Origin: Sphingomonas populi | GTDB lineage: Bacteria; Pseudomonadota; Alphaproteobacteria; Sphingomonadales; Sphingomonadaceae | Direction: 5' to 3' | Length of the DNA stretch: 64,000 nucleotides | NCBI RefSeq assembly: GCF_004208535.1 | Contig: NZ_SGIS01000001.1 | Span: forward strand, 124,001 to 188,000 | Shown here: positions 29,059-38,503 of the stretch, one piece after another | How positions within the stretch are numbered: position 1 is the stretch's first letter | How the letters are laid out: the number at the start of each line of letters is the position of its first letter | Notes under the pieces: model-generated | Told to the model about the DNA's origin: nothing | Databases searched by the model: none | What the model saw: only the letters and a program-made list of their open reading frames with translations | Translations under genes and position numbers: made by a program

Positions 29059-29901
29059 TTACGCACGCGCCTGCCCGGAAACCAACGTCAGCGTGCGGCC
29101 GCCGACCCACACTTGGCCGTCTGCATCGCGCGACACCTGCACGCGCCCGGTGCGCCCGAGCCGGGTGCCCTGTGCCGCGACATAGGGCGCCGTCACGCGC
29201 CCGCTCTCGAACAGCCACTGGCCGACCGACGCGTTGAGGCTGCCGGTAACGGGGTCTTCGATCATGCCGCCGCCCGGACCGGGGAACAGCGCGCGCAGCT
29301 CGAACGCCACCTCCCCGCCCGGCGCGTGCGGCCCGACCACACCAATGTCGATGTGGCGATGATATTGGCCGACCGGCTCGACCGCGAGCACCGCCTCCGC
29401 CGACTCGAGCATAACCGCGATCCAGCCCGGCCCGTTATCGGCCCATCGCGCATCGACGATCGCGTCGCGGTCGATCCGTAACACGGCGGCGACCTCGGCG
29501 ATCTCGGCTTCGGTCGGCGTGCCGCCCCGGATCAGCGGTGGCGCGGCGAAAGCAAGGCCTCCGCCCTCCTGCCGTATCGCGATCAGCCCCGCGCCGCATT
29601 CCTGCACGATCGACCCCTCGCGCTTCGGCGTCCCGCCCGCCTCCAGCCATGCGTGACAGGTGCCGAGCGTCGGATGCCCCGCGAAGGGGAGTTCGTGCGA
29701 CAGCGTGAAGATGCGCACGCGGTAATCCGCCTCTGGCGCCGTGGGCGGCAGCAGGAAGGTGGTTTCCGACAGGTTGAGCCAGCGCGTGATGCGCTGCATC
29801 GCATCGGTATCGAGTCCCTCGGCATCGCTGACCACCGCGAGCGGATTGCCGGTGAACGGATCGGTGCCGAACACGTCGATGAGCTTGAACGGACGTTGCA
29901 T
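29059..29901 (-). CDS. PhzF family phenazine-biosynthesis-like protein
   Basis: The 280-residue PhzF-fold isomerase-like protein has the N-terminal DVFGTDPFTGNPLAVV and a conserved glutamate in NLSETTFLLPP. Further blocks are FTLSHELPFAGHPTLGTCHA and DPVTGSLNASVGQWLF. PhzF itself isomerises a phenazine precursor, but most paralogues have unknown substrates and there are no phenazine genes here. It lies 17 bases downstream of the UrcA gene on the same strand, so the two form a probable operon. Confidence 0.92.
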   Translation of the reverse strand: MQRPFKLIDVFGTDPFTGNPLAVVSDAEGLDTDAMQRITRWLNLSETTFLLPPTAPEADYRVRIFTLSHELPFAGHPTLGTCHAWLEAGGTPKREGSIVQECGAGLIAIRQEGGGLAFAAPPLIRGGTPTEAEIAEVAAVLRIDRDAIVDARWADNGPGWIAVMLESAEAVLAVEPVGQYHRHIDIGVVGPHAPGGEVAFELRALFPGPGGGMIEDPVTGSLNASVGQWLFESGRVTAPYVAAQGTRLGRTGRVQVSRDADGQVWVGGRTLTLVSGQARA

Positions 29902-29918
29902 GAGCTTTCCCTCCTGGA

Positions 29919-30236
29919 TCAGCGTTGTGGATGATAGGCGGCGCTAAGCAGCGGATCGCCGGCGCTCCCCACCGCCCTCGCCACGCTGCTGCGCCAGCAT
30001 GCCGAATCGCGCACCGACATCCGCATTTCGCGCAGACTGAACGACGATGCGCCGCACACCGCAAGCGCGGCTCGCTCGATCTGTGCGAGCGTGTGCCGGG
30101 CGGTGCGCGGTGTTGCCGGGTGCGCGGCCGCTTTCACCACGACGGCATAACGATCGGGACCGACCCTGTCCTGTGCCTGCACCGGACTGACGAGTGCGGC
30201 GACTGCCCCGGCGAACGATAGTGTCAGTGTCTTCAT
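29919..30236 (-). CDS. UrcA family protein
   Basis: The 105-residue product has a signal peptide (MKTLTLSFAGAVAALVSPVQ, cleavage after VQA). The mature part carries the UrcA pattern: RTARHTLAQIERAALAVCG, a second cysteine in RDSACWRSSVARAV, and a C-terminal DPLLSAAY. The family is common in sphingomonads and caulobacters and its role is unknown. The ATG at 30236 was chosen over a start 16 codons upstream because it begins the signal peptide. Confidence 0.82.
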   Translation of the reverse strand: MKTLTLSFAGAVAALVSPVQAQDRVGPDRYAVVVKAAAHPATPRTARHTLAQIERAALAVCGASSFSLREMRMSVRDSACWRSSVARAVGSAGDPLLSAAYHPQR

Positions 30237-30285
30237 CTTTGCCTCCTGTGCGCCGCCGGATGCGCGCAAAGCGCTGGCCAACACA

Positions 30286-30337
30286 GGAACAGATCAATAC
30301 AATTCCGATAAACCGTAACGCCTAAGGAACCAATACA
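30286..30337. promoter_or_regulatory. direct repeats before MocR-type regulator
   Basis: The pair GGAAC plus CAATACA occurs twice (30286-30301 and 30326-30337), the CAATACA units starting 36 bases apart, in the gap between the divergent UrcA and MocR genes. MocR-type regulators typically bind direct repeats, so this is a candidate operator. Confidence 0.55.
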
Positions 30338-31753
30338 GTGGCGAGTGTCGAGCCGAACCTAACCCGCACCGGGCACGTCATGCAGAGTATCCGTGACCGG
30401 ATCGCGCGGCGCATCCTCACCCCCGGCGCGCGGCTGCCCTCGGTGCGCGCGATGGCGGAGGCGACCGGCTTTTCCAAATCGACCGTGGTCGAAGCGTATG
30501 ACCGGCTCGCGGCGGACGGTGTGATCCGGGCGCGGCCCGGCGCGGGTTTCTATGTCGCCGCGCCTTTGCCGCCGCTCTCGCTCGACCGGATCGGCGCGGA
30601 GGTCGAGCGCGAGGTCGATCCGTTGTGGATGCTGCGCCAGTCGCTCGCTGAGCGCGCCGGCGCGCTGATGCCCGGCTGCGGCTGGCTGCCTGACGATTGG
30701 CTCGCCGGTGCGCCGATCCGCAAGGCGCTGCGTGCCGCCGCACGCAGCGATGCCGATGGGCCACTGACCGGCTACGCTTCGCTGCTCGGTTCGCCGCCGC
30801 TGCGCGCGTTGCTCGCGCGGCGGTTGGATGAACAGGGTGTCGGCGCGGCGCCCGACCAGATCCTGCTCACCGACAGCAGCACGCAGGCGCTCGATCTCGT
30901 CGCGCGCTTCCTGCTCGAACCCGGCGACACAGTGCTGGTCGATGATCCATGCTATTTCAACTTCCTCGCCCTGCTGCGCGCCCACCGTGCCAAGGTGGTC
31001 GGCATTCCGATGACACCGAGCGGACCCGACGTGACCGCCTTTGCCACAGCGCTCGCCGAGCATCGGCCGCGCTTCTATCTCACCAATTCGGCGGTCCACA
31101 ATCCGACCGGGGCGACGCTCTCCGCAGCGACCGCGCACCGCCTGCTCAAGCTCGCCGCCGCGCACGATCTGGTGATCGTCGAGGACGATGTCTTCGCCGA
31201 TTTCGAACACACGCCTGCCCCGCGCCTCGCCGCGTTCGACGGACTTGATCGGGTGATCCGCATCGGCAGCTTCTCCAAGTCGGTCACCGCCGCGATCCGC
31301 TGCGGCCACATCGCCGCGCGGCGTGACTGGATCGATGCGCTTGCCGATCTGCGCATCGCGACATCGATGTCGGGCAATCCGCTTTCCGCCGACATCCTGC
31401 ATAGGGTGCTCACCGACGGCAGCTATCGTCGCCATATCGAGGGTGTCCGCACCCGCCTCGCTCGCGCGACCGCGCGCACGATGAAGCGGCTGCGCGATGT
31501 CGGCATCGAGCCGTGGATCGCGCCGGTCGCGGGGCTGTTCGTGTGGGGGCGGCTGCCGGAAGGGCGTGACGCGGTAGCGCTCGCCCGTGCCGCACTCACC
31601 GAGAACATCGTGCTCGCGCCCGGCAACGTGTTCAGCACCAATGGCATGTGGGGCGACTATCTGCGCTTCAATGTGGTGATGAGCGATGATGATCGGGTCA
31701 GCGCGTTCCTCGCCACGGCGCTCAGGTCCGAGCGGTTGCCAGTGACAGCATGA
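30338..31753 (+). CDS. MocR-type GntR regulator / aminotransferase-like protein
   Basis: The 471-residue fusion has a GntR winged helix at about 8-75 (RLPSVRAMAEATGFSKSTVV). A fold-type-I aminotransferase-like domain spans about 100-460. The PLP lysine is K314 (GSFSKSVTAA), and the cofactor loop NSAVHNPTG is present. Such proteins sense amino-acid or PLP-linked ligands; PdxR and GabR are examples. The gene is divergent from the UrcA-phzF pair. The start is GTG at 30338 after AAGGA. Confidence 0.9.
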   Translation: MASVEPNLTRTGHVMQSIRDRIARRILTPGARLPSVRAMAEATGFSKSTVVEAYDRLAADGVIRARPGAGFYVAAPLPPLSLDRIGAEVEREVDPLWMLRQSLAERAGALMPGCGWLPDDWLAGAPIRKALRAAARSDADGPLTGYASLLGSPPLRALLARRLDEQGVGAAPDQILLTDSSTQALDLVARFLLEPGDTVLVDDPCYFNFLALLRAHRAKVVGIPMTPSGPDVTAFATALAEHRPRFYLTNSAVHNPTGATLSAATAHRLLKLAAAHDLVIVEDDVFADFEHTPAPRLAAFDGLDRVIRIGSFSKSVTAAIRCGHIAARRDWIDALADLRIATSMSGNPLSADILHRVLTDGSYRRHIEGVRTRLARATARTMKRLRDVGIEPWIAPVAGLFVWGRLPEGRDAVALARAALTENIVLAPGNVFSTNGMWGDYLRFNVVMSDDDRVSAFLATALRSERLPVTA

Positions 31754-32078
31754 TCCGAGTCGAGCGGATCGCGCCATCGAGGACCGAGGCGGTGCCGGCA
31801 TCGCACCCGATGCGACCACGCGACGCCTGCGACCCGTCGAGCATCGCCAGCACCAGCCGTTCGTCGTCCGATCGCGCGATCGTGGTGCCAGCCTCGATCC
31901 GTCGCCCGAGCGCCGCCTCGCAGGCTGCCAGCAGCGCGTCGAACACCGGCGCGAGCACGCCGGCCTCGAACTGCACGAGGGCGGCGTAGAGGCGGCGCTG
32001 GGCCGGCGCACCTGCGTCGCGCGCCAGGCGCCAGCAGCGGATTGCGACGGTCGTGATTTCGGCGGTGACGAGCGGCAA
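31722..32078 (-). CDS. hypothetical protein, convergent with MocR gene
   Basis: The 118-residue product starts MPLVTAEITTVAIRCWRLAR and is Ala-rich and probably helical. It overlaps the 3' end of the MocR gene by 32 bases on the opposite strand. No domain is recognised and there is no signal peptide. Its codon pattern looks coding, but it could be an over-prediction. Confidence 0.5.
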   Translation of the reverse strand: MPLVTAEITTVAIRCWRLARDAGAPAQRRLYAALVQFEAGVLAPVFDALLAACEAALGRRIEAGTTIARSDDERLVLAMLDGSQASRGRIGCDAGTASVLDGAIRSTRIMLSLATART

Positions 32079-32146
32079 TTTTCAGCATCCTCGTTCAAGT
32101 GACAGTGCTGTCGTAGTTTAATTGCGAATGATTCGCAACAAGGCGA

Positions 32147-32626
32147 TCAACTGTCCTCGTCGCGCGCCGGGGCGGTCTGTTGATTTTCCGGGCAACGCGC
32201 GCGGACCTTGGATTTGCGCTTGGGTGCGGTCGCGGCGAATTCGCTGGCGGTCATCGCGCCCGATTTATCGGCATCGGCGGACGCGAACTTCGCTTCGGTC
32301 TTCGCCGCCCATTCGTCGAATGACAGCGTACCATCATGATTGGCGTCGAGCTTGGCGAACGCCTTGCGGCGTGGTGCGAGATATTCCTCACGCGTGACAC
32401 TGCCATCGTCATTCTTGTCATAGCGGGCCAACCGCTTCTGCTCGCGGGTTTTGTCGCTCGCTTCCGGCACGGTGTCGGGCAACGCAGCGTCGCTTTGTGC
32501 GGCCGGCGCCGCCTGCACCGCCGCGAGCGGCAAGCCGACGCCGTTCACGGTGCGTCCGGTAAAATAGATGAAGCCCGCCGCCAGCAACAGCAACGCCGCC
32601 AGACCACCCGCCAGATACCGCCACAT
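32147..32626 (-). CDS. membrane-anchored EF-hand protein
   Basis: The 159-residue protein has one N-terminal membrane segment (about 3-22, GGLAALLLLAAGFIYF). Three EF-hand-like calcium loops follow at residues 70-81 (DKNDDGSVTREE), 94-105 (DANHDGTLSFDE) and 118-129 (DADKSGAMTASE). The loops face the periplasm if the anchor is an uncleaved signal. The role is unknown. It lies 63 bases downstream of the leftward squalene/phytoene-synthase-like gene and may be cotranscribed with it. Confidence 0.82.
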   Translation of the reverse strand: MWRYLAGGLAALLLLAAGFIYFTGRTVNGVGLPLAAVQAAPAAQSDAALPDTVPEASDKTREQKRLARYDKNDDGSVTREEYLAPRRKAFAKLDANHDGTLSFDEWAAKTEAKFASADADKSGAMTASEFAATAPKRKSKVRARCPENQQTAPARDEDS

Positions 32627-32689
32627 GAAGCGACTCCCCCCGTCCTTGTTCCTCTTTTGTTTACACGATACGCGACCGGAACGAAAGGG

Positions 32690-33352
32690 TCAGCGGCCGG
32701 TAATCCGATGGAGCATCAGCCGGGCGACTCGGCGCGGCGCACCGGCCGGGATCGGAACATCCGCCGGTACCTTGAGATTCATCCGCGCGATCAGCGCCAA
32801 TGCGCCAAGCGGCCGCAACCGCGCCGGCCATGCACCAGCAAGCGCCTCCGCCAATGCGGCCTCCGCCAGCGCCCGCGCCTGGCCGGCGGCACCCGCCGCG
32901 CGCAGATGCCGCGACAGATCGGCCAGCGCCCAGCCACGCCCGGCTGCGGCGACGCGCGGGTCGGAATGCCCCAGCACCGCCGCAGCGACCGCGAACATTC
33001 CGCTGCCCCGCGCGTCGGCATGAGCCAACATCACCGTCTCGTCGATCGTTTCGGCCTCAATCAGCGCTTCCCAGCCGGTCACGAGGTCGGCAAGCGAAGC
33101 GCCCGACACGCCGCGCGGTAGAACCGCGTCGGCCAGCCCCTGCAACACCGGCTGCGCCGGCGGCGGGGCATCGTCGAGCTTCTGCAAGGCCTCATGCCAC
33201 CATGCCAGCCGCATCTGGCCGATCAACGGCTCGGTGGTGGTGCGCAGCACCTGCCCGAACGCGTCGTCCAGCGCGAACAGCGCATGGAGCGCCGGGCGGG
33301 TTTCGGCGGGGGCGTAATCGAGCGCGAGCGCGCGCTCCGGGTCGGATGGCAT
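32690..33352 (-). CDS. squalene/phytoene-synthase-fold protein (NDUFAF6-like)
   Basis: The 220-residue protein is shorter than real squalene or phytoene synthases. Its block FALDDAFGQVLRTT followed by EPLIGQMRLAWWHEAL matches the NDUFAF6-type subgroup. It lacks the paired DxxxD prenyl-diphosphate-binding motifs. In mitochondria NDUFAF6 helps assemble respiratory complex I. A synthase role in carotenoid or hopanoid making is therefore unlikely. It follows pdhB in the same direction after about 120 bases. Confidence 0.78.
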   Translation of the reverse strand: MPSDPERALALDYAPAETRPALHALFALDDAFGQVLRTTTEPLIGQMRLAWWHEALQKLDDAPPPAQPVLQGLADAVLPRGVSGASLADLVTGWEALIEAETIDETVMLAHADARGSGMFAVAAAVLGHSDPRVAAAGRGWALADLSRHLRAAGAAGQARALAEAALAEALAGAWPARLRPLGALALIARMNLKVPADVPIPAGAPRRVARLMLHRITGR

Positions 33353-33439
33353 ACCACGCGCCTAGCCCCGCGCGACCGGCGCGGTCCAGAGGATATCGCG
33401 CGGACCGGGACGGCAGCGCAGGGTTCGGCGCCGAACACA

Positions 33440-33467
33440 GCGGCGGAGCGCATCAGCGCCCCGCCGC
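33440..33467. terminator. 12-bp GC hairpin downstream of pdhB
   Basis: GCGGCGGAGCGC (33440-33451) pairs with GCGCCCCGCCGC (33456-33467) with one mismatch around ATCA, eight bases after the pdhB stop on the minus strand. There is no T tract, so termination is not certain. Confidence 0.4.
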
Positions 33468-33474
33468 AGCCGGA

Positions 33475-34896
33475 TCAGCGGTACGTCACCTTCTTCACCG
33501 CCGCGATGATCTTGTCGGCGTTGACCAAGGCGAGCTTTTCGAGGTTGGCCGCGTAAGGGAGCGGCACGTCTTCGTTCGCCACACGCAGCACCGGCGCGTC
33601 GAGATCGTCGAAGCCCTGTTCCATCACCACCGCGCTGATTTCCGACGCGATCGAGCAGGTCGCCCAGCCCTCTTCCACGACGACCAGACGGTTGGTCTTC
33701 TTGACGCTCCTGAGCACCGCCTGCGTGTCGAGCGGGCGCAAGGTGCGCAGATCGATCACTTCGGCGTCGATACCCTCAGCCGCCAGCTTTTCAGCGGCTT
33801 CGAGCGCAAGCCCGACGCCGATCGAATAGCTGACGATCGTCACGTCCTTGCCGGCGCGCATCGTCCGCGCCTTGCCGATCGGCACGACGTAATCGTCGAG
33901 CTTGGGCACGTCGAACGAGCGACCGTAGAGCAGTTCGTTTTCGAGGAACACGACCGGGTCTTCACTGCGGATCGCCGCCTTGAGCAGACCCTTGGCGTCG
34001 GCCGCGTCATAGGGCGCGATCACGATCAGGCCCGGGACAGCGGCATACCACGGGCCATAGTTCTGCGAGTGCTGCGCGCCGACGCGGCTGGCCGCGCCGT
34101 TGGGGCCACGGAACACGATCGGGCAGCGCATCTGCCCGCCCGACATGTAGTTGGTCTTGGCGGCCGAGTTGATGATGTGGTCGATCGCCTGCATCGCGAA
34201 GTTGAACGTCATGAACTCGACGATCGGCTTGAGGCCGCCCATCGCCGCGCCCGTGCCGATGCCCGCAAAGCCATATTCAGTGATCGGCGTGTCGATCACG
34301 CGGCGCTCGCCGAACTCGTCGAGCAGCCCCTGCGTCACCTTGTACGCGCCCTGATATTGCGCGACTTCCTCGCCCATCACGAAGACGCGGTCGTCGGCGC
34401 GCATTTCCTCGGCCATCGCGTCCCGCAGCGCTTCGCGCAGCGTCATGCGGACCATCTCGGTGCCCTCGGGCAGCGCGGGATCGGCGATGTCGGAATCGTG
34501 CTTGGCAGCTTCGAACAACTGGCGCGCGCCGGTCTCGGCCTTGTGCGGCTCGCCGCCCTCGGGCGCGGGCGCTGCGTCCTTGGGCGCGTCCGGCGCGGCG
34601 CTCTCGGCGGCCTGCTCGGTCGCGGCGGGGGCGGGCTCGGCGCCGGCTTCCTCGCCCTCGGCGAGCAGCGTCGCGATGACGGTGCCGACCTTCACGCCTT
34701 CGCTACCCTCGGCGACGAGGATCTTGCCGACGGTGCCTTCATCGACCGCCTCGAACTCCATCGTCGCCTTGTCGGTCTCGATCTCGGCCATGATGTCGCC
34801 GGACTTGACGGTGTCGCCTTCCTTGATGAGCCACTTGGCGAGCGTGCCTTCCTCCATCGTCGGGGAAAGCGCGGGCATCTTGATCTCGATCGCCAT
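33475..34896 (-). CDS. pdhB: pyruvate dehydrogenase E1 beta with N-terminal lipoyl domain
   Basis: The 473-residue product begins with a biotinyl/lipoyl domain (about 1-80) with the lipoyl lysine K43 in [14 protein letters not shown] Pro/Ala/Glu linker (about 85-130) follows. The transketolase-like E1 beta (about 145-473) has [20 protein letters not shown] and the C-terminal swivel domain. The lipoylated E1 beta is typical of alphaproteobacterial PDH. pdhA ends two bases before this start. Confidence 0.94.
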   Translation of the reverse strand: MAIEIKMPALSPTMEEGTLAKWLIKEGDTVKSGDIMAEIETDKATMEFEAVDEGTVGKILVAEGSEGVKVGTVIATLLAEGEEAGAEPAPAATEQAAESAAPDAPKDAAPAPEGGEPHKAETGARQLFEAAKHDSDIADPALPEGTEMVRMTLREALRDAMAEEMRADDRVFVMGEEVAQYQGAYKVTQGLLDEFGERRVIDTPITEYGFAGIGTGAAMGGLKPIVEFMTFNFAMQAIDHIINSAAKTNYMSGGQMRCPIVFRGPNGAASRVGAQHSQNYGPWYAAVPGLIVIAPYDAADAKGLLKAAIRSEDPVVFLENELLYGRSFDVPKLDDYVVPIGKARTMRAGKDVTIVSYSIGVGLALEAAEKLAAEGIDAEVIDLRTLRPLDTQAVLRSVKKTNRLVVVEEGWATCSIASEISAVVMEQGFDDLDAPVLRVANEDVPLPYAANLEKLALVNADKIIAAVKKVTYR

Positions 34897-34897
34897 C

Positions 34898-35944
34898 TCA
34901 GTACCGCTCCACCAGAACGTCGGTATACAGTTCGGCGACATCCGGCTCAGGGGTCTGCTCGGCGAAATCGGCGGCTTCGTTCACGGTCTTGCGGATCGCC
35001 TGCTCGACGGTCTTCAGGTCTTCTTCCTGCACGCCCTGTTCCTCGAGAAGTTTCTTGATGTGGTCGATCGGATCGGACTTGTCGCGCACCGCCTGGACTT
35101 CCTCGCGGCTGCGATATTTGGCGGGATCGGACATAGAGTGGCCACGGTAGCGATAGGTCTTCATCTCGAGGATGATCGGGCCCTTGCCGGCGCGCACCCA
35201 GGCGAGCGCCTCTTCGGCGGCACCGCGGCAGGCGAGCACGTCCATGCCGTCGACCTGGATGCCCGGAATGCGGAAGCTCTCGCCACGCTTGTAGAGCTGA
35301 TCCTCGGAGGACGAGCGGTTGACGCTCGTGCCCATCGCGTACTGGTTGTTCTCGATCACGTAGATGATCGGCAGCTTCCACAGCTCGGCCATGTTGAACG
35401 ATTCGTAGACCTGGCCCTGGTTGGCCGCGCCGTCACCGAAATAGGCCATCGCGACACCGCCGTCGCCGCTGTACTTGTGCTTGAACGCGAGGCCGGTGCC
35501 GAGGCTGACCTGCGCGCCGACGATGCCGTGCCCGCCGTAGAATTTCTTCTCGGTCGAGAACATGTGCATCGAGCCGCCCTTGCCCTTCGAGATGCCGGCG
35601 GCGCGGCCGGTCAGCTCGGCCATGATGACCTTGGGGTCGATGCCGTAGGCGAGCATGTGGCCGTGATCGCGATAGCCGGTGATGACCGAGTCCTTCTCGC
35701 CATCAAGCGCCGACTGAAGCCCCACCGCGACCGCTTCCTGGCCGATGTAGAGGTGGCAGAAGCCGCCGATGAAGCCGAGGCCGTAGAGCTGGCCGGCCTT
35801 TTCCTCGAAACGCCGGATCAGCAGCATCTGCTTGTAGAGCGCGAGCAGCTCATCCTTCGACGCCGCATACGGCACCGGCTCGTTGGGGCGCTCGCGATTG
35901 GGCACTGGCGGTTGGGCTGTTCTGGTCGCTGGGGCTTTTGCCAC
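34898..35944 (-). CDS. pdhA: pyruvate dehydrogenase E1 alpha
   Basis: The 348-residue E1 alpha has the thiamine-diphosphate motif [20 protein letters not shown] followed by ENNQYAMG. The phosphorylation-loop-like [20 protein letters not shown] is also present. With PdhB it decarboxylates pyruvate and passes the acetyl group to lipoamide on E2. pdhB follows after one base, so the two are one operon. The gene is divergent from an MFS exporter over about 225 bases. Confidence 0.95.
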   Translation of the reverse strand: MAKAPATRTAQPPVPNRERPNEPVPYAASKDELLALYKQMLLIRRFEEKAGQLYGLGFIGGFCHLYIGQEAVAVGLQSALDGEKDSVITGYRDHGHMLAYGIDPKVIMAELTGRAAGISKGKGGSMHMFSTEKKFYGGHGIVGAQVSLGTGLAFKHKYSGDGGVAMAYFGDGAANQGQVYESFNMAELWKLPIIYVIENNQYAMGTSVNRSSSEDQLYKRGESFRIPGIQVDGMDVLACRGAAEEALAWVRAGKGPIILEMKTYRYRGHSMSDPAKYRSREEVQAVRDKSDPIDHIKKLLEEQGVQEEDLKTVEQAIRKTVNEAADFAEQTPEPDVAELYTDVLVERY

Positions 35945-36169
35945 GTGATCGAAACCTCATCTGTCCTTGGGGAGGAAGGTGGCCGCTATAGGCGGGTTGA
36001 TGTGAAAACATCAATCGCCCGAAGTCGCAACCGATCGACATTCGCCACCTGGTAACATCCGCAACAAAATCCGCGCGTAAGCGCAATCTCCACCAATTCG
36101 GTAGAAATTTCGCGGTTGCCGCAATCCGCGATTGCCCGAACCGGGCGGCTCCGCCTAAAGCCAGTGCCA

Positions 36170-37471
36170 ATGGCCCAAACGCCCAGCCCGCTCCGCCCGA
36201 CCCATCCACTCCGCATCGCGAATTTCCGTGCGTATTGGGCGGCACGCTTCTGCATGACGCTCGCGCAGAACGGCATGATCGTGGTGATCGGCTGGCAGAC
36301 CTATACGATCGCGCGGGCGACGATGTCGCCGAGTGCATCGGCCGCGCAGCTCGGGCTGATCGGGCTGCTGCAGTTCCTGCCTTTGTTCATCTCCACGCCG
36401 ATCACCGGATGGGTGGCGGATCGGTTCGACCGGCGCATGATTACGCGCATAACCCTCAGCTTGCAGGTGTTCTGCGCGGCGGTGCTGGCGGTATCGACCG
36501 TCGAGGGCTGGATCTCGCTGCCGGTGATCTTCTCGGTCGCGGTGCTGCTTGGCATCGGCCGCGCCTTCGCCGGGCCGGCGTTCGGCGCGCTCGCCCCCAA
36601 TCTGGTGCCACGCGAATCGCTGCCGACCGCGATCGCGCTCAGCTCGACCTCGTGGCAGGTCGGCGCGATCGTCGGCCCCGCGATCGGCGGGTTCGCCTAT
36701 TCGATCACGCCGTCGGGCGCGTATTTCCTCGCAACCGCGCTGTTCTGCCTTGCCCTCGCCTGTATGCTTCGCATCGGCGCGGTGCCGCGCACCATCGCGA
36801 TCAGCAAGGCGCACCCGCTCAAGCAGATCGCCGAGGGCCTCGCCTATGTCGGGCAGAACAAGCTCGTGCTGGGCGCGATCACGCTCGATCTGTTCGCGGT
36901 GTTCCTGGCGGGCACCAGCGCGCTGCTGCCGATCTACGCGCATGACATCCTCAAGGTCGGCCCGCAGGGGCTGAGCCTGCTCGTCGGCGCACCCGCGATC
37001 GGCGCGGCGGTGGTGGCGATCTTCTTCTCGTTCCGGCCGATCAAGACCAATGTCGGCGTCAAGATGCTCGGCGCGGTGCTGGTGTACGGCGCGGCGACGG
37101 TGACGTTCGGCGTTTCGACCTCGATGCCGCTCAGCCTCGCCGCGCTCGCGCTGGCGGGCGCCGCCGACATGTTCTCGGTCTATATCCGCTCGTCGCTGAT
37201 CCAGCTCTACACCCCCGACGACAAGCGCGGCCGTGTCGGCGCGGTGTCGCAGCTCACCATCTCCGCCTCGAACGAACTGGGCGAGGCGGAGTCGGGTTTC
37301 CTCGCCGCCGCGCTCGGCCCGGTCGGTGCGGTGCTGGTCGGCGGCGGCGGCGCGATTGTCGTGACGATCCTGTGGGCGTATCTCTTCCCCAGCATCCGCA
37401 ACGCCCGGACGTTCGAACCCCCGCAGTCGAAGCGCGACGCGGCAGACCTTGAGATGGAGGCAATGTCATGA
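36170..37471 (+). CDS. MFS transporter (EntS-like)
   Basis: The 433-residue protein has about twelve hydrophobic segments and the cytoplasmic loop [12 protein letters not shown] between segments 2 and 3. It belongs to the drug/enterobactin-exporter side of the MFS (start [13 protein letters not shown]). The substrate is unknown. It overlaps cysK by four bases (ATGA), so it is translationally coupled to a cysteine synthase. An alternative GTG or ATG start at 36116 would add 18 codons. Confidence 0.88.
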   Translation: MAQTPSPLRPTHPLRIANFRAYWAARFCMTLAQNGMIVVIGWQTYTIARATMSPSASAAQLGLIGLLQFLPLFISTPITGWVADRFDRRMITRITLSLQVFCAAVLAVSTVEGWISLPVIFSVAVLLGIGRAFAGPAFGALAPNLVPRESLPTAIALSSTSWQVGAIVGPAIGGFAYSITPSGAYFLATALFCLALACMLRIGAVPRTIAISKAHPLKQIAEGLAYVGQNKLVLGAITLDLFAVFLAGTSALLPIYAHDILKVGPQGLSLLVGAPAIGAAVVAIFFSFRPIKTNVGVKMLGAVLVYGAATVTFGVSTSMPLSLAALALAGAADMFSVYIRSSLIQLYTPDDKRGRVGAVSQLTISASNELGEAESGFLAAALGPVGAVLVGGGGAIVVTILWAYLFPSIRNARTFEPPQSKRDAADLEMEAMS

Positions 37472-38388
37472 AAGCCAACACGATCCTCGAGACGATCGGC
37501 AACACGCCGCATATCCGTCTGCAGAAGCTGTTTCCTGGTCAGGAAGTGTGGATCAAGTCCGAACGCTCGAACCCCGGCGGGTCGATCAAGGACCGGATCG
37601 CGCTGGCGATGGTCGAGGCGGCGGAGCGCGACGGTCTGCTCCAGCCCGGCGGCACGATCATCGAGCCGACCAGCGGCAACACCGGCGTCGGCCTCGCGAT
37701 GGTCGCGGCGGTGAAGGGCTACAAATTGATCCTCGTCATGCCCGAGAGCATGTCGATCGAACGCCGCCGGCTGATGCTCGCTTATGGCGCGAGCTTCGAC
37801 CTAACGCCGCGCGAAAAGGGCATGAAGGGCGCGATCGAGCGCGCGATCGAACTGGTCGCGCAGACCCCGGGCGCGTGGATGCCGCAGCAGTTCGACAACG
37901 CCGCCAACATCGACGTCCACGTCCGCACTACCGCGCAGGAGATCCTCGCCGATTTCGCCGAGTCGCCGATCGATGTCATCATCACCGGCGTCGGCACCGG
38001 CGGGCACATCACCGGCGTTGCCGAAACGCTCAAGAAGGAATGGCCGCACCTCAAGGTCTATGCGGTCGAGCCGGAGGCGTCGCCGGTCATCTCGGGCGGC
38101 CAGCCCGGCCCGCACCCGATCCAGGGCATTGGCGCCGGCTTCGTCCCCGCCAACCTCCACACCCAGGCGATCGACGGCGCGATCAAGGTCGATGCCGCTG
38201 TCGCCAAGGATATGGCACGCCGCTCGGCCCGCGAGGAAGGCATCCTCGTCGGCATCTCCTCGGGCGCGACGCTCGCCGCGATTCTGCAGAAGCTGCCCGA
38301 TTTGCCCGATGGCGTGCGGGTGCTGGGGTTCAACTATGACACGGGCGAGCGCTATCTGTCGGTGCCGGACTTCCTGCCCGAGTCCTGA
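37468..38388 (+). CDS. cysK: cysteine synthase A
   Basis: The 306-residue PLP enzyme joins O-acetylserine and sulfide. The PLP lysine is K41 in [12 protein letters not shown]. The asparagine loop [12 protein letters not shown], the phosphate-binding [13 protein letters not shown] and a C-terminal ISSGATLAA are present. It acts in the cytoplasm. Its start overlaps the upstream MFS gene, an unusual pairing that suggests export of a cysteine-related metabolite. Confidence 0.95.
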   Translation: MKANTILETIGNTPHIRLQKLFPGQEVWIKSERSNPGGSIKDRIALAMVEAAERDGLLQPGGTIIEPTSGNTGVGLAMVAAVKGYKLILVMPESMSIERRRLMLAYGASFDLTPREKGMKGAIERAIELVAQTPGAWMPQQFDNAANIDVHVRTTAQEILADFAESPIDVIITGVGTGGHITGVAETLKKEWPHLKVYAVEPEASPVISGGQPGPHPIQGIGAGFVPANLHTQAIDGAIKVDAAVAKDMARRSAREEGILVGISSGATLAAILQKLPDLPDGVRVLGFNYDTGERYLSVPDFLPES

Positions 38389-38503
38389 TCCGGTACGGTT
38401 CCGGTCGGGCGCGCCTTTCCCGACCGGTCGGGACAAAGGTTGACCAACCGCCGCGCCTTGGCGCATCGCGCGCCGATGCGCCAATCCGCCCACATGATCG
38501 CCC

